Assembly (NCBI GenBank): GCA_902602695.1
Contig: CACKRO010000005.1
Span: 1 to 64,000 of the forward strand
Direction: 5' to 3'
DNA length: 64,000 bases
DNA from: an uncultured Alphaproteobacteria bacterium
GTDB lineage: Bacteria; Pseudomonadota; Alphaproteobacteria; HIMB59; GCA-002718135
Shown here: positions 26,328 through 35,778 of the stretch, piece after piece
Layout of the letters: each line of letters begins with the position of its first letter
Numbering within the stretch: position 1 is the stretch's first letter
Position numbers and translations under genes: made by a program
Notes under the pieces: generated by a model
What the model saw: the letters and a program-made list of their open reading frames with translations, nothing else
The model's database searches: none
What the model was told of the DNA's origin: nothing

Positions 26328-27119
26328 TTATTTTGCAGTATATCCACCATCAACTGCAATGATTGTTCCTGTTAAGTAAGCGGATGAGTCTGATGCTAAA
26401 AAAATAATTGGCCCTTTTAGATCAGTGCTATTAGCCATTCTACCTAACTGAGTTCTTTTGCTATAATTCTCTACAAACCTATCTGGATGTGAAGGAACTT
26501 TGAAACCTCCTGGTGCCAAACAATTTACCCGAATGTTATGAGGTCCTAACATACTTGCTGCCCATCTTGTAAAATTGTGCATTCCACCTTTTTCATAAAA
26601 GTAGAGAGGTGAAGTAGCAGGTGTGAAATCTGTACCTTCATAATTGCCATTTTCCACACCAACAGTTCCCATCATTGATCCAATATTTATAATAGATCCA
26701 GATTTATTTTTTTTCATTCCTTCAGCAAACATATTTGTGATTTTAAATAATGCTGATGCATTTATTCTTAAACTTTTATCAAAGTCATCTAGACTATTGT
26801 CCCAACCAAGGCTGCCGTGCTCTCTAGAGACTGCATTATTAATCAAGACATCACATTTTCCACTTTTCTGAATAATATCATTATATAGCTTTTCGATTGA
26901 GTCATCCTGAGATAAATCCAATTGTAATGCAGTAACTTTATAACCTCGTTTTGTTTCTTCTTCTGCTACTTGTTGTAAACTTTCAATATTTCGTGACGCT
27001 ATATATGTATCCGCTCCAGCTTCAGCTAATGCTTCCACTATTTGTCTCCCGTAAAGTCCAGCTCCTCCAGTAACAAGTGCAACTTTACCTTTTAAAGAAA
27101 AACTTTCTAACACATTCAT
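26328..27119 (-). CDS. short-chain dehydrogenase/reductase (gluconate 5-dehydrogenase-like)
   Basis: This 263-residue SDR has TGGAGLYGRQIVEALAEAG as its cofactor motif, NNAV in place of NNAG, catalytic Ser in GSMMG and YFYEK as the Tyr-x-x-x-Lys motif. It ends with YLTGTIIAVDGGYTAK. An insert near residues 150-170 (EGTDFTPATSP) before the active-site Tyr is seen in a subgroup that reduces sugar-acid ketones. It directly follows (0 bases) the Gfo/Idh/MocA gene on the minus strand. Confidence 0.87.
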   Translation of the reverse strand: MNVLESFSLKGKVALVTGGAGLYGRQIVEALAEAGADTYIASRNIESLQQVAEEETKRGYKVTALQLDLSQDDSIEKLYNDIIQKSGKCDVLINNAVSREHGSLGWDNSLDDFDKSLRINASALFKITNMFAEGMKKNKSGSIINIGSMMGTVGVENGNYEGTDFTPATSPLYFYEKGGMHNFTRWAASMLGPHNIRVNCLAPGGFKVPSHPDRFVENYSKRTQLGRMANSTDLKGPIIFLASDSSAYLTGTIIAVDGGYTAK

Positions 27120-28079
27120 CTAATTAACCTCACTTAAATTAATTTTTATTCCACCTTCATCTCTACTCTTTATACCAGCAGCAACAAGTTGCATTAATTC
27201 TTTAGTTTCCTCCCATGGAACTGGTTTTACACCTGTTCGTAAATAATGAACGTATGACTCTAATTGTTTTTTAAATGCATAAAAAGTATCATTTGATTTT
27301 ATTTGTATTCCACTTTTAGTTCCAACTAAAGAAACAAGACCAAAACCTCCAATCATATCAGAGACATTAGCAATATTAATATCAATACCTTTTGAATGAT
27401 ATAAATGAACAATATTTCTATCTTTATCTCCTAGATTTTGTATTGAGGTAAAGCCTGGACCAACAATTGGATATAATGTTTCTAAAGCGTGTATCCCATA
27501 TTTTTCCCAACTTTTTGCCATAGTGACATTAATGTATCTTAAATCACCTAGTTCGTAAGTTGATTGATGGTATGGCTCGTACTCTTTACAATATCGCATT
27601 GCAGAAGAACTAATTATCGGCTTTCCTTCATCAATCCACTGTTGAAAAATTTTTAGATCAGTAAAATTATCGCATAATGGTTTATCAACAAAGATTGGTA
27701 CATTTGCCTCTACGAATGGTTTACACCTCTCAACATGCTCTGAACCAATATCGGTTGCAACTAAAACTGCATCGACTTGTCCAATCACATCTTTTGGATC
27801 TTCAACAATATTTTCAATTTCTGCAACTTTAGCAACAAGTTTTGCATCTTCAGGATTGTCTGTCCATACATGTGAAACTTCTACATCTTTTATACCTAGG
27901 GTATTTTTTGGTTGCTTTGAAATGTAATCAATAATTGCTGCATAAGGACATTGTGCTAATGCTTCAGCGTTATATCGACCGTTAATAATTATGCTCCATG
28001 AGTAAGGATGTCCATTTCCTTCCGTCATTCCTAGCATTGCTAATTTGATTTTTTTATTTTCTATGGGAAACTGAGTCAT
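27120..28079 (-). CDS. Gfo/Idh/MocA family oxidoreductase
   Basis: This 319-residue NAD(P)-dependent oxidoreductase has an atypical N-terminus: instead of the compact GxGxxG it shows LGMTEGNGHPYSW, suggesting altered nucleotide binding. DAVLVATDIGSEH and FVDKPL (the EKP-like motif) are clear. Relatives with this GNGHPYSW start occur in sugar and inositol-type catabolic clusters. It sits between two SDRs in one operon. Confidence 0.78.
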   Translation of the reverse strand: MTQFPIENKKIKLAMLGMTEGNGHPYSWSIIINGRYNAEALAQCPYAAIIDYISKQPKNTLGIKDVEVSHVWTDNPEDAKLVAKVAEIENIVEDPKDVIGQVDAVLVATDIGSEHVERCKPFVEANVPIFVDKPLCDNFTDLKIFQQWIDEGKPIISSSAMRYCKEYEPYHQSTYELGDLRYINVTMAKSWEKYGIHALETLYPIVGPGFTSIQNLGDKDRNIVHLYHSKGIDINIANVSDMIGGFGLVSLVGTKSGIQIKSNDTFYAFKKQLESYVHYLRTGVKPVPWEETKELMQLVAAGIKSRDEGGIKINLSEVN

Positions 28080-28092
28080 TAAATAATATCAC

Positions 28093-28872
28093 TTACCACG
28101 CTGTCCAACCACCATCAACTATAAGTGAATGACCCGTCATATAACTTGATGCATCAGATAAAAGAAAAATTGTTGGTTTTGCGGTTTCGATAGGTTTACC
28201 AAAACGTTTTAACATTGTAGAATTTTTTAAATTACTCAAAAATTTTTTATTATTGTTTGCAGCCTTAGCTATGTTTGGAAAAGGTCCAGGTACAATTGCA
28301 TTAATACGAATATTATTTTTACCATAATACGAGGAAAAATATTTTACCATTTGGTTTAGACCAGCTTTTCCAGCACCATATTCAATGGGATTAGGATTAA
28401 TATTTTTTGGATACATTTCCATTTTTGGTGATACTAATCCATACATTGAAGCAAACATTACGATACTTCCACCTTTTTTCATTTTATTTGCCACACCTCT
28501 CATAAGTAAAAAAGAGCCTGTTAAGTTAATTTGATTAGCTTTATTAAATTTTTCTGCAGTTAATTGAGATAATTTATCAGAAGTTGATCCAAATGTTGCG
28601 TTAACTAATCCATCTATATATTTAAATTTTTGATATGCTAATTTAATATTTTTAAAAATTGATTCAGGCTCAATCATATTTAAGTGAGAAAATATAATTT
28701 TATTTTTAGGATATTTTTTTTGTAATTTTTTTATTACTAATTCAGATCTTTTGATGTCTTGATCAGCTAAAAATATATTTCCTTCCAGTTTCAATATTTC
28801 TTCACATAAAACTGAACCAAGATATCCACTACCTCCAGCAATAAAAATATTTTTATTTTTCAAACTAATCAT
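28093..28872 (-). CDS. short-chain dehydrogenase/reductase (PtmA-like subgroup)
   Basis: This 259-residue SDR has GGSGYLGSVLCEEI as cofactor motif, VNATFGS in the NNAG position, FASMYGL around the catalytic Ser and YGAGKAG with Tyr-x-x-x-Lys, ending in SSYMTGHSLIVDGGWTAW. The NATFG variant and the active-site layout resemble SDRs found next to nonulosonic-acid genes (PtmA type), which would fit a sialic-acid-related locus; that resemblance is from memory and tentative. It starts one base after the next Gfo/Idh gene stops. Confidence 0.82.
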   Translation of the reverse strand: MISLKNKNIFIAGGSGYLGSVLCEEILKLEGNIFLADQDIKRSELVIKKLQKKYPKNKIIFSHLNMIEPESIFKNIKLAYQKFKYIDGLVNATFGSTSDKLSQLTAEKFNKANQINLTGSFLLMRGVANKMKKGGSIVMFASMYGLVSPKMEMYPKNINPNPIEYGAGKAGLNQMVKYFSSYYGKNNIRINAIVPGPFPNIAKAANNNKKFLSNLKNSTMLKRFGKPIETAKPTIFLLSDASSYMTGHSLIVDGGWTAW

Positions 28873-28873
28873 C

Positions 28874-29878
28874 TTAACTGATTTTAATTATTTTTTTATC
28901 TTTCCAAGACGATTTAGCAGCCAATACAACTTTTAAATTTAAATAAGCTTCTTCTAAAGTTGCTAAGTCACAATCCTTACCTTCATAACCATCTAAAAAT
29001 CTGTTTGCCTGTAATAGAAAATTATTTTGATGTACTTCCATTGGATCTTGGCCTTTCATATAATCTTTTTGATCTTTCCATTCACCACTATCATCGTCAG
29101 CAAACATTAAAGTAGAATGATCAAGTTTAATATTACCTTTAGTGCCAATAAACTCATATGTATTAATATTTGGTTTCTGAAATTGATTAACAGTTATATT
29201 GGCTAAACATCCATTAGAAAATTTTATATTAATAAGACAAGTATCCTCAGTTTCTGTTCCCTCTAATACTAATCTGTCGTACATACATCCTACCTCTTCA
29301 GGAATACCCAATATCCAAATTAATTGATCAATCATATGAGTAGAAGCATCAAGTATGGCTCCGCCTCCAGTTTCTTCTTTTGCATAATAAATAGTTTGAT
29401 AATCTGGCCTATATTTAGGAAACTCTTGAGAAGAATTAATATAAGCTAATTTAACGTCCCCAATTTTATTATTCATAATTTGATCTTTTAAGGCTCTGGA
29501 GACTAAGCTATTTCTTCTAGTATATCCTACACGAACAAATAATTTTTTTTCTCTGACCTCTTCTATAATGTTTTCCAAACCATCAATTTTTGTAGAAAGA
29601 GGTTTTTCTACCATAAATGATAGATTATTTTTTATACAAAACTGCATATGTTCCATATGCCAATTAGCTGGCGAACATATTATTGCTAGATTAAATTTTT
29701 GATTAACTTCATCAAGAGAATTAAATGTATGTTGAATTTCAAATTCACTATTTAAGTTTTTTTGTTTATTAACATCTGGTTCAACAATAGAAATTTTAGC
29801 TCTACTAGTTCCCAAATAACCTTTAATATGTCTTTTACCAATTCCACCTGCTCCAATTATTAAAATATTATAAATCAT
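28874..29878 (-). CDS. Gfo/Idh/MocA family oxidoreductase
   Basis: This 334-residue NAD(P)-dependent oxidoreductase has a complete N-terminal GAGGIGKRH dinucleotide motif, EKPL at the domain boundary and GGGAILDASTHMID, the family's active-site segment with a His and Asp. It is the first gene of the six-gene minus-strand operon running to 24206, divergent from the RraA-like gene. Substrate unknown; an N-acetylated or acidic sugar is reasonable from context. Confidence 0.88.
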   Translation of the reverse strand: MIYNILIIGAGGIGKRHIKGYLGTSRAKISIVEPDVNKQKNLNSEFEIQHTFNSLDEVNQKFNLAIICSPANWHMEHMQFCIKNNLSFMVEKPLSTKIDGLENIIEEVREKKLFVRVGYTRRNSLVSRALKDQIMNNKIGDVKLAYINSSQEFPKYRPDYQTIYYAKEETGGGAILDASTHMIDQLIWILGIPEEVGCMYDRLVLEGTETEDTCLINIKFSNGCLANITVNQFQKPNINTYEFIGTKGNIKLDHSTLMFADDDSGEWKDQKDYMKGQDPMEVHQNNFLLQANRFLDGYEGKDCDLATLEEAYLNLKVVLAAKSSWKDKKIIKIS

Positions 29879-29966
29879 TATTTATATAAAACTAACTTGA
29901 CCACTTTATAATAGTATGATGTTATATGAATAAGTAAATTGATAATATAAATAAATTCAAAAAAAA

Positions 29967-30623
29967 ATGACTCTTAATTTTGAAGAATACAAAATGAAAC
30001 TTTATTCAGCTGTATTAGCTGATACATTAGATAGTTTGGGTTATCATAAACAAACATTAACACCTGGTATCAAATCAATAAAGCCAGATGTAATTATATG
30101 TGGGCTTGCGAGAGTTGGTTTGTATATGCCTATTTATCATGATGATGAAAATACAAATATTTACGAACATGAAATAGCATTGATTGATAGTTTAAAAGAA
30201 AGTGAAATTGCTGTTTTATGTTGTCATGGAAATGAAAAGATAGCTCCATGGGGAGAATTATTATCAACTCGAGCAACTTATCTAAAATCAGCAGGTTGTT
30301 TAACAGATGGCTGTGTTCGTGATATAAAAATGATAAATGAAATTGGTTTTCCAGTTTTTGCAAAAGGCACTAATCCTGTTGATACAAAATTTAGAGGTAA
30401 AATGATGATGGCAGATGTGCCAGGTGAAATAGCAAATGTCTATGTTGAAAGTGGAGATTTGGTATTTGGCGATAATGATGGTGTTGTTATTGTACCATCT
30501 AAAGTTATTGATGAAGTAATAAGAAAAGCTCTAGAAAAAGTAAGTAGTGAAAATACTGTTAGAGATGAACTAAAAAAAGGAGATAGTTTAACTGCCGTAT
30601 TTGAGAAACATAAAATTTTATAA
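29967..30623 (+). CDS. RraA family protein (probable HMG/CHA-type or sugar-acid aldolase)
   Basis: This 218-residue RraA/HMG-aldolase-fold protein has the G-x20-R-D-type signature visible as TDGCVRDIKMI and the VPGEIA...GDLVFGDNDGVVIVP core. Members of this fold are either RNase E regulators or divalent-metal pyruvate aldolases. The extended C-terminus and the catabolic context favour an aldolase or decarboxylase. It marks the end of the accessory region; its last 6 bases overlap the convergent ispE. Confidence 0.8.
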   Translation: MTLNFEEYKMKLYSAVLADTLDSLGYHKQTLTPGIKSIKPDVIICGLARVGLYMPIYHDDENTNIYEHEIALIDSLKESEIAVLCCHGNEKIAPWGELLSTRATYLKSAGCLTDGCVRDIKMINEIGFPVFAKGTNPVDTKFRGKMMMADVPGEIANVYVESGDLVFGDNDGVVIVPSKVIDEVIRKALEKVSSENTVRDELKKGDSLTAVFEKHKIL

Positions 30624-31451
30624 TTTTATATTATTATTTTCAGCAACTGCTACCCATAAATTTGGATAAGTTTTAAGAAAAGAATTTTTTGCATTTTCAG
30701 CTTTAAGTTTATTTTCAAAAACTGAAAAAATACATGATCCACTACCTGTTAGTCTTGTAAAAATAGTATCTTCTAAATTATCCATCTTATTATAAATAGA
30801 ATTAAAATCAGGCTCGAGTTTTTTAATTACTTTTTCAAAATCATTCCCGTTATCGTTATCGTTAATTTCTTCAATATCTTCCTCGACATTATAATCAAAA
30901 TCAGAAGGAATGAAAGTGTCGTACATTTTTTTTGTGGAGCAATTAAAATTAGGTTTTGTTATTAAGAAAAAATATTTTGGGAAGACAATATTTGAAATTA
31001 AGTCTCCCCTTCCTCTTACCAAACTATCGTGTTGATTAAGAAAAAAAGGAATATCAGAACCTAAATCTGTATAGTCAAAAATATTTTTTTTATTAATAAT
31101 TTCTAGATTTTCTAGGATCTTTATTACCGTTGCTGCATTTGAAGATGCCGAGCCCAATCCAGCTTGATAGGGAAAGTTTTTTGTAATTGAAAACGAAATG
31201 TTTGGAGGTGAAATATTCAAAAAACTAAATATTTTTTTTATAATACAATCATCAAATATATTATTTTCTGGAGCAAATGCACCCCTGTATTCAATATTGA
31301 ATTGATTGCTTGGCTTTACCTCTATTTCATCACATAAATCAATACTGGTTATTCCTGTTCTAATATTATGATAATTATCTTCTCTTCGATTTAAAATTTT
31401 AAGAAATAAATTTATTTTTGCAGGTGACTTCTCAGTAATACTATTATCCAT
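30618..31451 (-). CDS. ispE: 4-diphosphocytidyl-2-C-methyl-D-erythritol kinase
   Basis: This 277-residue GHMP kinase catalyses the fourth step of the MEP isoprenoid pathway. It has the catalytic Lys in SPAKINLFLKI, the ATP loop YQAGLGSASSNAA, and the catalytic Asp in LGSDIPFFL. RLTGSGSCIFSVF is the third GHMP motif. It follows the TPR gene with an 8-base overlap, an arrangement (TPR protein then ispE) common in alphaproteobacteria. Confidence 0.93.
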   Translation of the reverse strand: MDNSITEKSPAKINLFLKILNRREDNYHNIRTGITSIDLCDEIEVKPSNQFNIEYRGAFAPENNIFDDCIIKKIFSFLNISPPNISFSITKNFPYQAGLGSASSNAATVIKILENLEIINKKNIFDYTDLGSDIPFFLNQHDSLVRGRGDLISNIVFPKYFFLITKPNFNCSTKKMYDTFIPSDFDYNVEEDIEEINDNDNGNDFEKVIKKLEPDFNSIYNKMDNLEDTIFTRLTGSGSCIFSVFENKLKAENAKNSFLKTYPNLWVAVAENNNIKL

Positions 31452-32751
31452 TAAATTTTTCTAATTTAATTTTAACATCTTCTTCAATTTCATCTTCAGG
31501 TTCAGCTAACTCTAGTGCTTGTTGCCAGAAATGAATAGCTTCTCTTTTTCTATTCATAGCATAATAAATATCTCCTAGGTGGTCTAGAGATATTGCTTCA
31601 CCTGGTGCAATATCTATTACCATTTCCATTAAACGAGCAGCTTCTGAAAGATTATTTTTTTTAAAATGTGCCCAGGCAAGACTGTCAATAATATAGAAAC
31701 TTTCAGGGTTAGCTTCATACGCTTCTTCTAACATTTGCAAAGAACGATCTAATTTCATTTCTCTTTCAACCCAGCCATAAGCGAGATAATTTAAAACATT
31801 TGGACTATCAGGTTTTATTTCAAGTGATTTTAAAAAATCTTTTTCTGCTAAATCCCAATCACCTAATTGTTCAAAACATATACCTCTCATATAATATATA
31901 TTCCAAACATCGCCTCGGTTTTCTTCAATCATCTGGTTATAAATTGATAAAGCTAAATCATATTTTTTATTGTACCGATAAAAATCACCAAGAATTTTTT
32001 TAAGTGAATAATTGTTATTGTTATTTTCTAGAATAGATAAAATTTTATTTTCAGCATCTTCATACGAACTATTATATAAATAATTTATTGCTAAACTACT
32101 TTGTGCATCTAAATAATATGGACTTTGTTGACCAATCTTCTCAAAAGTATCTCTTGCCACTTCGAATTGACCAACTTGATCAAATAGTTCAGCCTTAATA
32201 ATTATTGCTCTTTCATTTTTTGGATCAATTAATTTGGCAAGTGAAGTATAAAATAATAAAAAATTATAATTTAAACGTCTTTGCTCATTGTTTGAAAAAG
32301 ATGATGCCACAATTTCAACAAGTGAACGACTAATGGTAATACCATCCTTAAGTCTATTATTTGTGTAGAAAATAAAATCTAGTAATTCATTTGGTTGGTC
32401 TAAATTATCTCGTAATTCTTTTATCTGATTAAATTTTTTATCTAAAAATAAGGATGAAATTTTAATTATATATGCTTCTTGATTTTTTTTGTTTTTTTCC
32501 AAAATTTTATTAGCAATATCTTTAGCTAAATTAATGTCTTCGGTAATAATCGCCGCTATTGCTTTATCAAGTAGTTGATCTTGAGATAGTTTTATTTTAT
32601 CAGCATTAAAATTCAATAATGTTGCAGGATAGTCATAATTTTTAAAGGCTAGTTGTGAGATTAAAAAGTTAGAACTACTTGTTGCAAAAACATTAGTATT
32701 AAAGGAGATAAGAAGACAAATAAAAAACCATTTTTTAATCAAATTAATCAT
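31444..32751 (-). CDS. secreted tetratricopeptide repeat protein
   Basis: This 435-residue protein has an N-terminal signal peptide (KKWFFICLLISFN...FATS) and TPR repeats through most of its length; the clearest are in the second half (GDWDLAEKDFLKSLEIKPDSP, NNLSEAARLMEMVIDIAPGE, NRKREAIHFWQQALELA). It is probably periplasmic or outer-membrane associated, acting as an interaction scaffold. It ends in an acidic tail and is coupled to ispE by overlap. Confidence 0.85.
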   Translation of the reverse strand: MINLIKKWFFICLLISFNTNVFATSSSNFLISQLAFKNYDYPATLLNFNADKIKLSQDQLLDKAIAAIITEDINLAKDIANKILEKNKKNQEAYIIKISSLFLDKKFNQIKELRDNLDQPNELLDFIFYTNNRLKDGITISRSLVEIVASSFSNNEQRRLNYNFLLFYTSLAKLIDPKNERAIIIKAELFDQVGQFEVARDTFEKIGQQSPYYLDAQSSLAINYLYNSSYEDAENKILSILENNNNNYSLKKILGDFYRYNKKYDLALSIYNQMIEENRGDVWNIYYMRGICFEQLGDWDLAEKDFLKSLEIKPDSPNVLNYLAYGWVEREMKLDRSLQMLEEAYEANPESFYIIDSLAWAHFKKNNLSEAARLMEMVIDIAPGEAISLDHLGDIYYAMNRKREAIHFWQQALELAEPEDEIEEDVKIKLEKFNG

Positions 32752-32798
32752 TTTAAATATACTAGAGTTGCACTATGAATAGATAATTGTAATTTTGC

Positions 32799-33509
32799 AT
32801 GAATCAATCAAATAAAAAAAATTTAGAATTCATAGTTAATTCTGGAGTAAACTATTTTCTTCAAGATTCTCCAAGAAACTGGTTTGAAAATGAGAAAAAA
32901 TCTGAATTACCTGATCCCAATATCAATGCTGGGGATAAAAAAAAGAAAATTGATGATGTGATTAAAGACCTAAAAGATCACAAATCTAATCTTCAAAAAA
33001 CTGCAAAAAATTTAGTTGTCTATGATGGAAATTTAAATGCAAAAGTTATGTTAATTGGTGAGGCTCCAGGAAGAGATGAGGATCAGCAAGGTATTCCATT
33101 TGTTGGCAGAGCCGGGCAACTATTAAATAAAATGCTTTTAGCAATTAATTTACAAAGAGAAGACGTCTATATTACTAATGTTGTTAATTGGCGTCCGCCT
33201 GATAATAGAACTCCTAATGATGAAGAAATTTTAGAATTTTTGCCATTTTTACAAAGACAAATTGATATTGTTAAGCCGAAATTTATCTTCCTATTAGGAG
33301 GTGTTGCAGCAAAAGCAATTTTATCAACACCTCTAGCCCTTGGAAAACTGAGAGGTAAATGGCATGAATACAAATCACTGAATATAGATAGATCAATTCC
33401 TACAATAGCTTCCTATCATCCTGCTTTTTTACTTCGATCTCCTCAGTATAAAAAGCACTCTTGGGAGGATTTACAAATGCTAGAAGAAAAATTGAAAAAT
33501 GTATCATAA
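32799..33509 (+). CDS. family-4-like uracil-DNA glycosylase lacking Fe-S cysteines
   Basis: This 236-residue DNA-repair glycosylase has motif A GEAPGRDEDQQGIPFVGRAG, ITNVVNWRPPDNRTP and the C-terminal ASYHPAFLLRSP with the catalytic-loop His. Canonical family 4 enzymes carry four Cys ligating a 4Fe-4S cluster; the protein shows no Cys at those positions (Trp in NVVNWRPP, Phe in EILEFLPF). Some alphaproteobacterial relatives vary here. It overlaps the transglycosylase gene by 11 bases. Confidence 0.85.
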   Translation: MNQSNKKNLEFIVNSGVNYFLQDSPRNWFENEKKSELPDPNINAGDKKKKIDDVIKDLKDHKSNLQKTAKNLVVYDGNLNAKVMLIGEAPGRDEDQQGIPFVGRAGQLLNKMLLAINLQREDVYITNVVNWRPPDNRTPNDEEILEFLPFLQRQIDIVKPKFIFLLGGVAAKAILSTPLALGKLRGKWHEYKSLNIDRSIPTIASYHPAFLLRSPQYKKHSWEDLQMLEEKLKNVS

Positions 33510-35244
33510 AAAATTTTTAATTTTTTGTTTTTTTATATTCTTTGTAATTTTTTCAAAACAAATCTATGCTTACCAGCAAGATTTAGTCACCAAATACGAT
33601 AATATATTCTCATCAAAGGTGCTTAGTGAAGAAGATGTTTATAACTATCAACAAGCATACAAGTTTCAAGACATATGCAAATGGAAAAGTGCAAACAATT
33701 TTATTTTAAAAATTAAAAATAAATCTTTACTAGGACACATTTATGCGCAAAAGTTTTTGCATCCAAATTGTTATCGATCAAAGTATTTAGAACTATACTA
33801 TTGGCTAAAAAAATATAATGACCACCCACAAGCAAAACAAATTTATAAATTGGCTATTCGAAGAATGCCAGAGGGTTATAAAAGCCCGACGAAACCAAGC
33901 ATTCCAATTGGAATAGAGTCAGAACAGGTAACCAGTAAAAAGACTAGTAAATATAAAAGTTCTAAAAAACTCTCTAACAATCAAAGAGCTGAAAAAAGAA
34001 AATTAATTAACGGAATTAAATCAAGAGTTAATAAAGGATGGCCGACAGGCGCAGTACAATTATTAAATCAAAGAGATGTAGATCTATTATTAGATCAAGT
34101 TGAGATAGATCAACAAAAAGAATTAATCGCCAAAGGATATTTCTTAGCAAATAAAAATGACTTGGCAATCCAATACGCTTCTGAAGCTCTTGTTAATTCT
34201 GCAAAATATGTTCCTTATGCAGCTTGGACAGCTGGTCTATGTTCATGGAGACTAGAAAAATATGAAGATGCTGCAAAATATTTTTCTCTTTTTTCCATTA
34301 GCTTAAAAGATGATGCATGGCACCAAACGTCAGGTAGTTTTTGGACAGCTAGATCATATGCAAAACTTGGTCGGTATGATGATATTAATTTTTGGTTAAA
34401 AAGAGCATCAAATAATCCGAATAGTTTTTATGGTATGCTTGCACTAGAAATTTTAGGGATAGATAAAAAAATTGAATGGGTAGAGCATACTGATCTTAAT
34501 AAAAACAATAGTACTATTTTAAATATACCAGCAGGAAAAAGGATACAGACACTGATTCAGGTTGGTTTTGCGGATGAATTAGAAAAGGAAATTGTTCATA
34601 TCAATTCTATTTTAAATAGAGAAATAGCAAAGGAGTCTATTCAAATTGCTGAAAATTTTGACCTTGCCTATACTCAATTAAAAATTGTCAATAAGTTAGA
34701 AAATTTTGGTATGGATGTTCCTACCTACCTTTATTACCCTACCAGTGTTTGGAAGCCACGAGATGGTTTCAAATTAGAAAAAGAATTACTTCACGCTTTC
34801 ATGCATCAGGAATCTATGTTTAACATAAAAGCAAAAAGTAAAGATGGTGCCATAGGGTTAATGCAAGTGTTACCTTCAACAGCAAAGTTTATTACGTCTA
34901 GTAAAGATGTCAAAAGAAGTAACAGTAATATTCTTAAAAATCCTGAAATTAATTTAGAAGTTGGTCAAGAATATTTAACCTACCTTCTTGATCTAGAACA
35001 GGTATCAAGAAATCTTATTTTTCTTGCAACAGCGTATAATGGTGGTCCAGGAAATTTACAAAAGTGGAAAAATGAAACAAACTATATGGATGATTCACTA
35101 TTTTTTATGGAAAGTATTCCTTCAAGAGAAACAAGATGGTTTATTGAAAAGATTTTAACTAAATATTGGATTTACCAAAATAAAAATAATAAAGAAATGC
35201 GTTCTTTAAAAATGCTAGCAAATGGAAATGATCCCCTTTATTAA
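33499..35244 (+). CDS. slt: soluble lytic murein transglycosylase
   Basis: This 581-residue periplasmic peptidoglycan lyase starts with a signal peptide (residues 1-24). The N-terminal two-thirds is an alpha-helical superhelix (U-domain type) and the SLT catalytic domain begins near residue 425: catalytic Glu in MHQESMFN, then GAIGLMQVLPSTA and TAYNGGPGNLQKW. It makes 1,6-anhydromuropeptides during wall turnover. It overlaps the glycosylase gene and runs into moaB with 6 bases. Confidence 0.93.
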   Translation: MYHKKFLIFCFFIFFVIFSKQIYAYQQDLVTKYDNIFSSKVLSEEDVYNYQQAYKFQDICKWKSANNFILKIKNKSLLGHIYAQKFLHPNCYRSKYLELYYWLKKYNDHPQAKQIYKLAIRRMPEGYKSPTKPSIPIGIESEQVTSKKTSKYKSSKKLSNNQRAEKRKLINGIKSRVNKGWPTGAVQLLNQRDVDLLLDQVEIDQQKELIAKGYFLANKNDLAIQYASEALVNSAKYVPYAAWTAGLCSWRLEKYEDAAKYFSLFSISLKDDAWHQTSGSFWTARSYAKLGRYDDINFWLKRASNNPNSFYGMLALEILGIDKKIEWVEHTDLNKNNSTILNIPAGKRIQTLIQVGFADELEKEIVHINSILNREIAKESIQIAENFDLAYTQLKIVNKLENFGMDVPTYLYYPTSVWKPRDGFKLEKELLHAFMHQESMFNIKAKSKDGAIGLMQVLPSTAKFITSSKDVKRSNSNILKNPEINLEVGQEYLTYLLDLEQVSRNLIFLATAYNGGPGNLQKWKNETNYMDDSLFFMESIPSRETRWFIEKILTKYWIYQNKNNKEMRSLKMLANGNDPLY

Positions 35245-35250
35245 TAGATT

Positions 35251-35778
35251 ATGCCTATTGATACTTCCCTAGAATTTGTTCCTATTAATATTGCTGTTAT
35301 TACAATCTCAGATTCAAGAACAAAAGAAAATGATACGTCAGGAGACACTTTAGAAAAACGTATCATAGATGCAGGTCATCAAATGATTAAACGAACAATC
35401 ATTCCTGATGATGTATCAAAAATAAAAGATACTTTAAATGCTATGTCGAAAGAAAAAGAAATAGATTGTATTATAACAACTGGTGGTACAGGTTTGACAG
35501 GAAGAGATACGACACCAGAAGCTGTAAAAGAAATTGCAAATAAACATATTGATGGATTTGGCGAGTTATTCAGACAAGTAAGTTTTGAAAAAATTGGTAC
35601 ATCCGCAATTCAATCACGAGCTGTTGCCGCATTAATAAATAATACGTATGTTTTTTGCTTACCTGGGTCCACAGGAGCATGCAAAGATGGATGGGATGAA
35701 ATATTACAATATCAATTAGATATTAGACATAAGCCCTGCAATTTTGTTGAAATCATGCCAAGACTAAATGAAAAATAG
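35251..35778 (+). CDS. moaB: molybdenum cofactor biosynthesis protein B (MoaB/Mog family)
   Basis: This 175-residue MoaB-type molybdopterin adenylyltransferase-fold protein has ISDSRTKENDTSGDTL and the TTGGTGLTGRDTTPEA motif that binds the pterin, with CLPGSTGACKDGWDEIL at the end. It is predicted to act in molybdenum cofactor assembly in the cytoplasm. The stop overlaps the GTG of rnhB by one base. Confidence 0.92.
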   Translation: MPIDTSLEFVPINIAVITISDSRTKENDTSGDTLEKRIIDAGHQMIKRTIIPDDVSKIKDTLNAMSKEKEIDCIITTGGTGLTGRDTTPEAVKEIANKHIDGFGELFRQVSFEKIGTSAIQSRAVAALINNTYVFCLPGSTGACKDGWDEILQYQLDIRHKPCNFVEIMPRLNEK

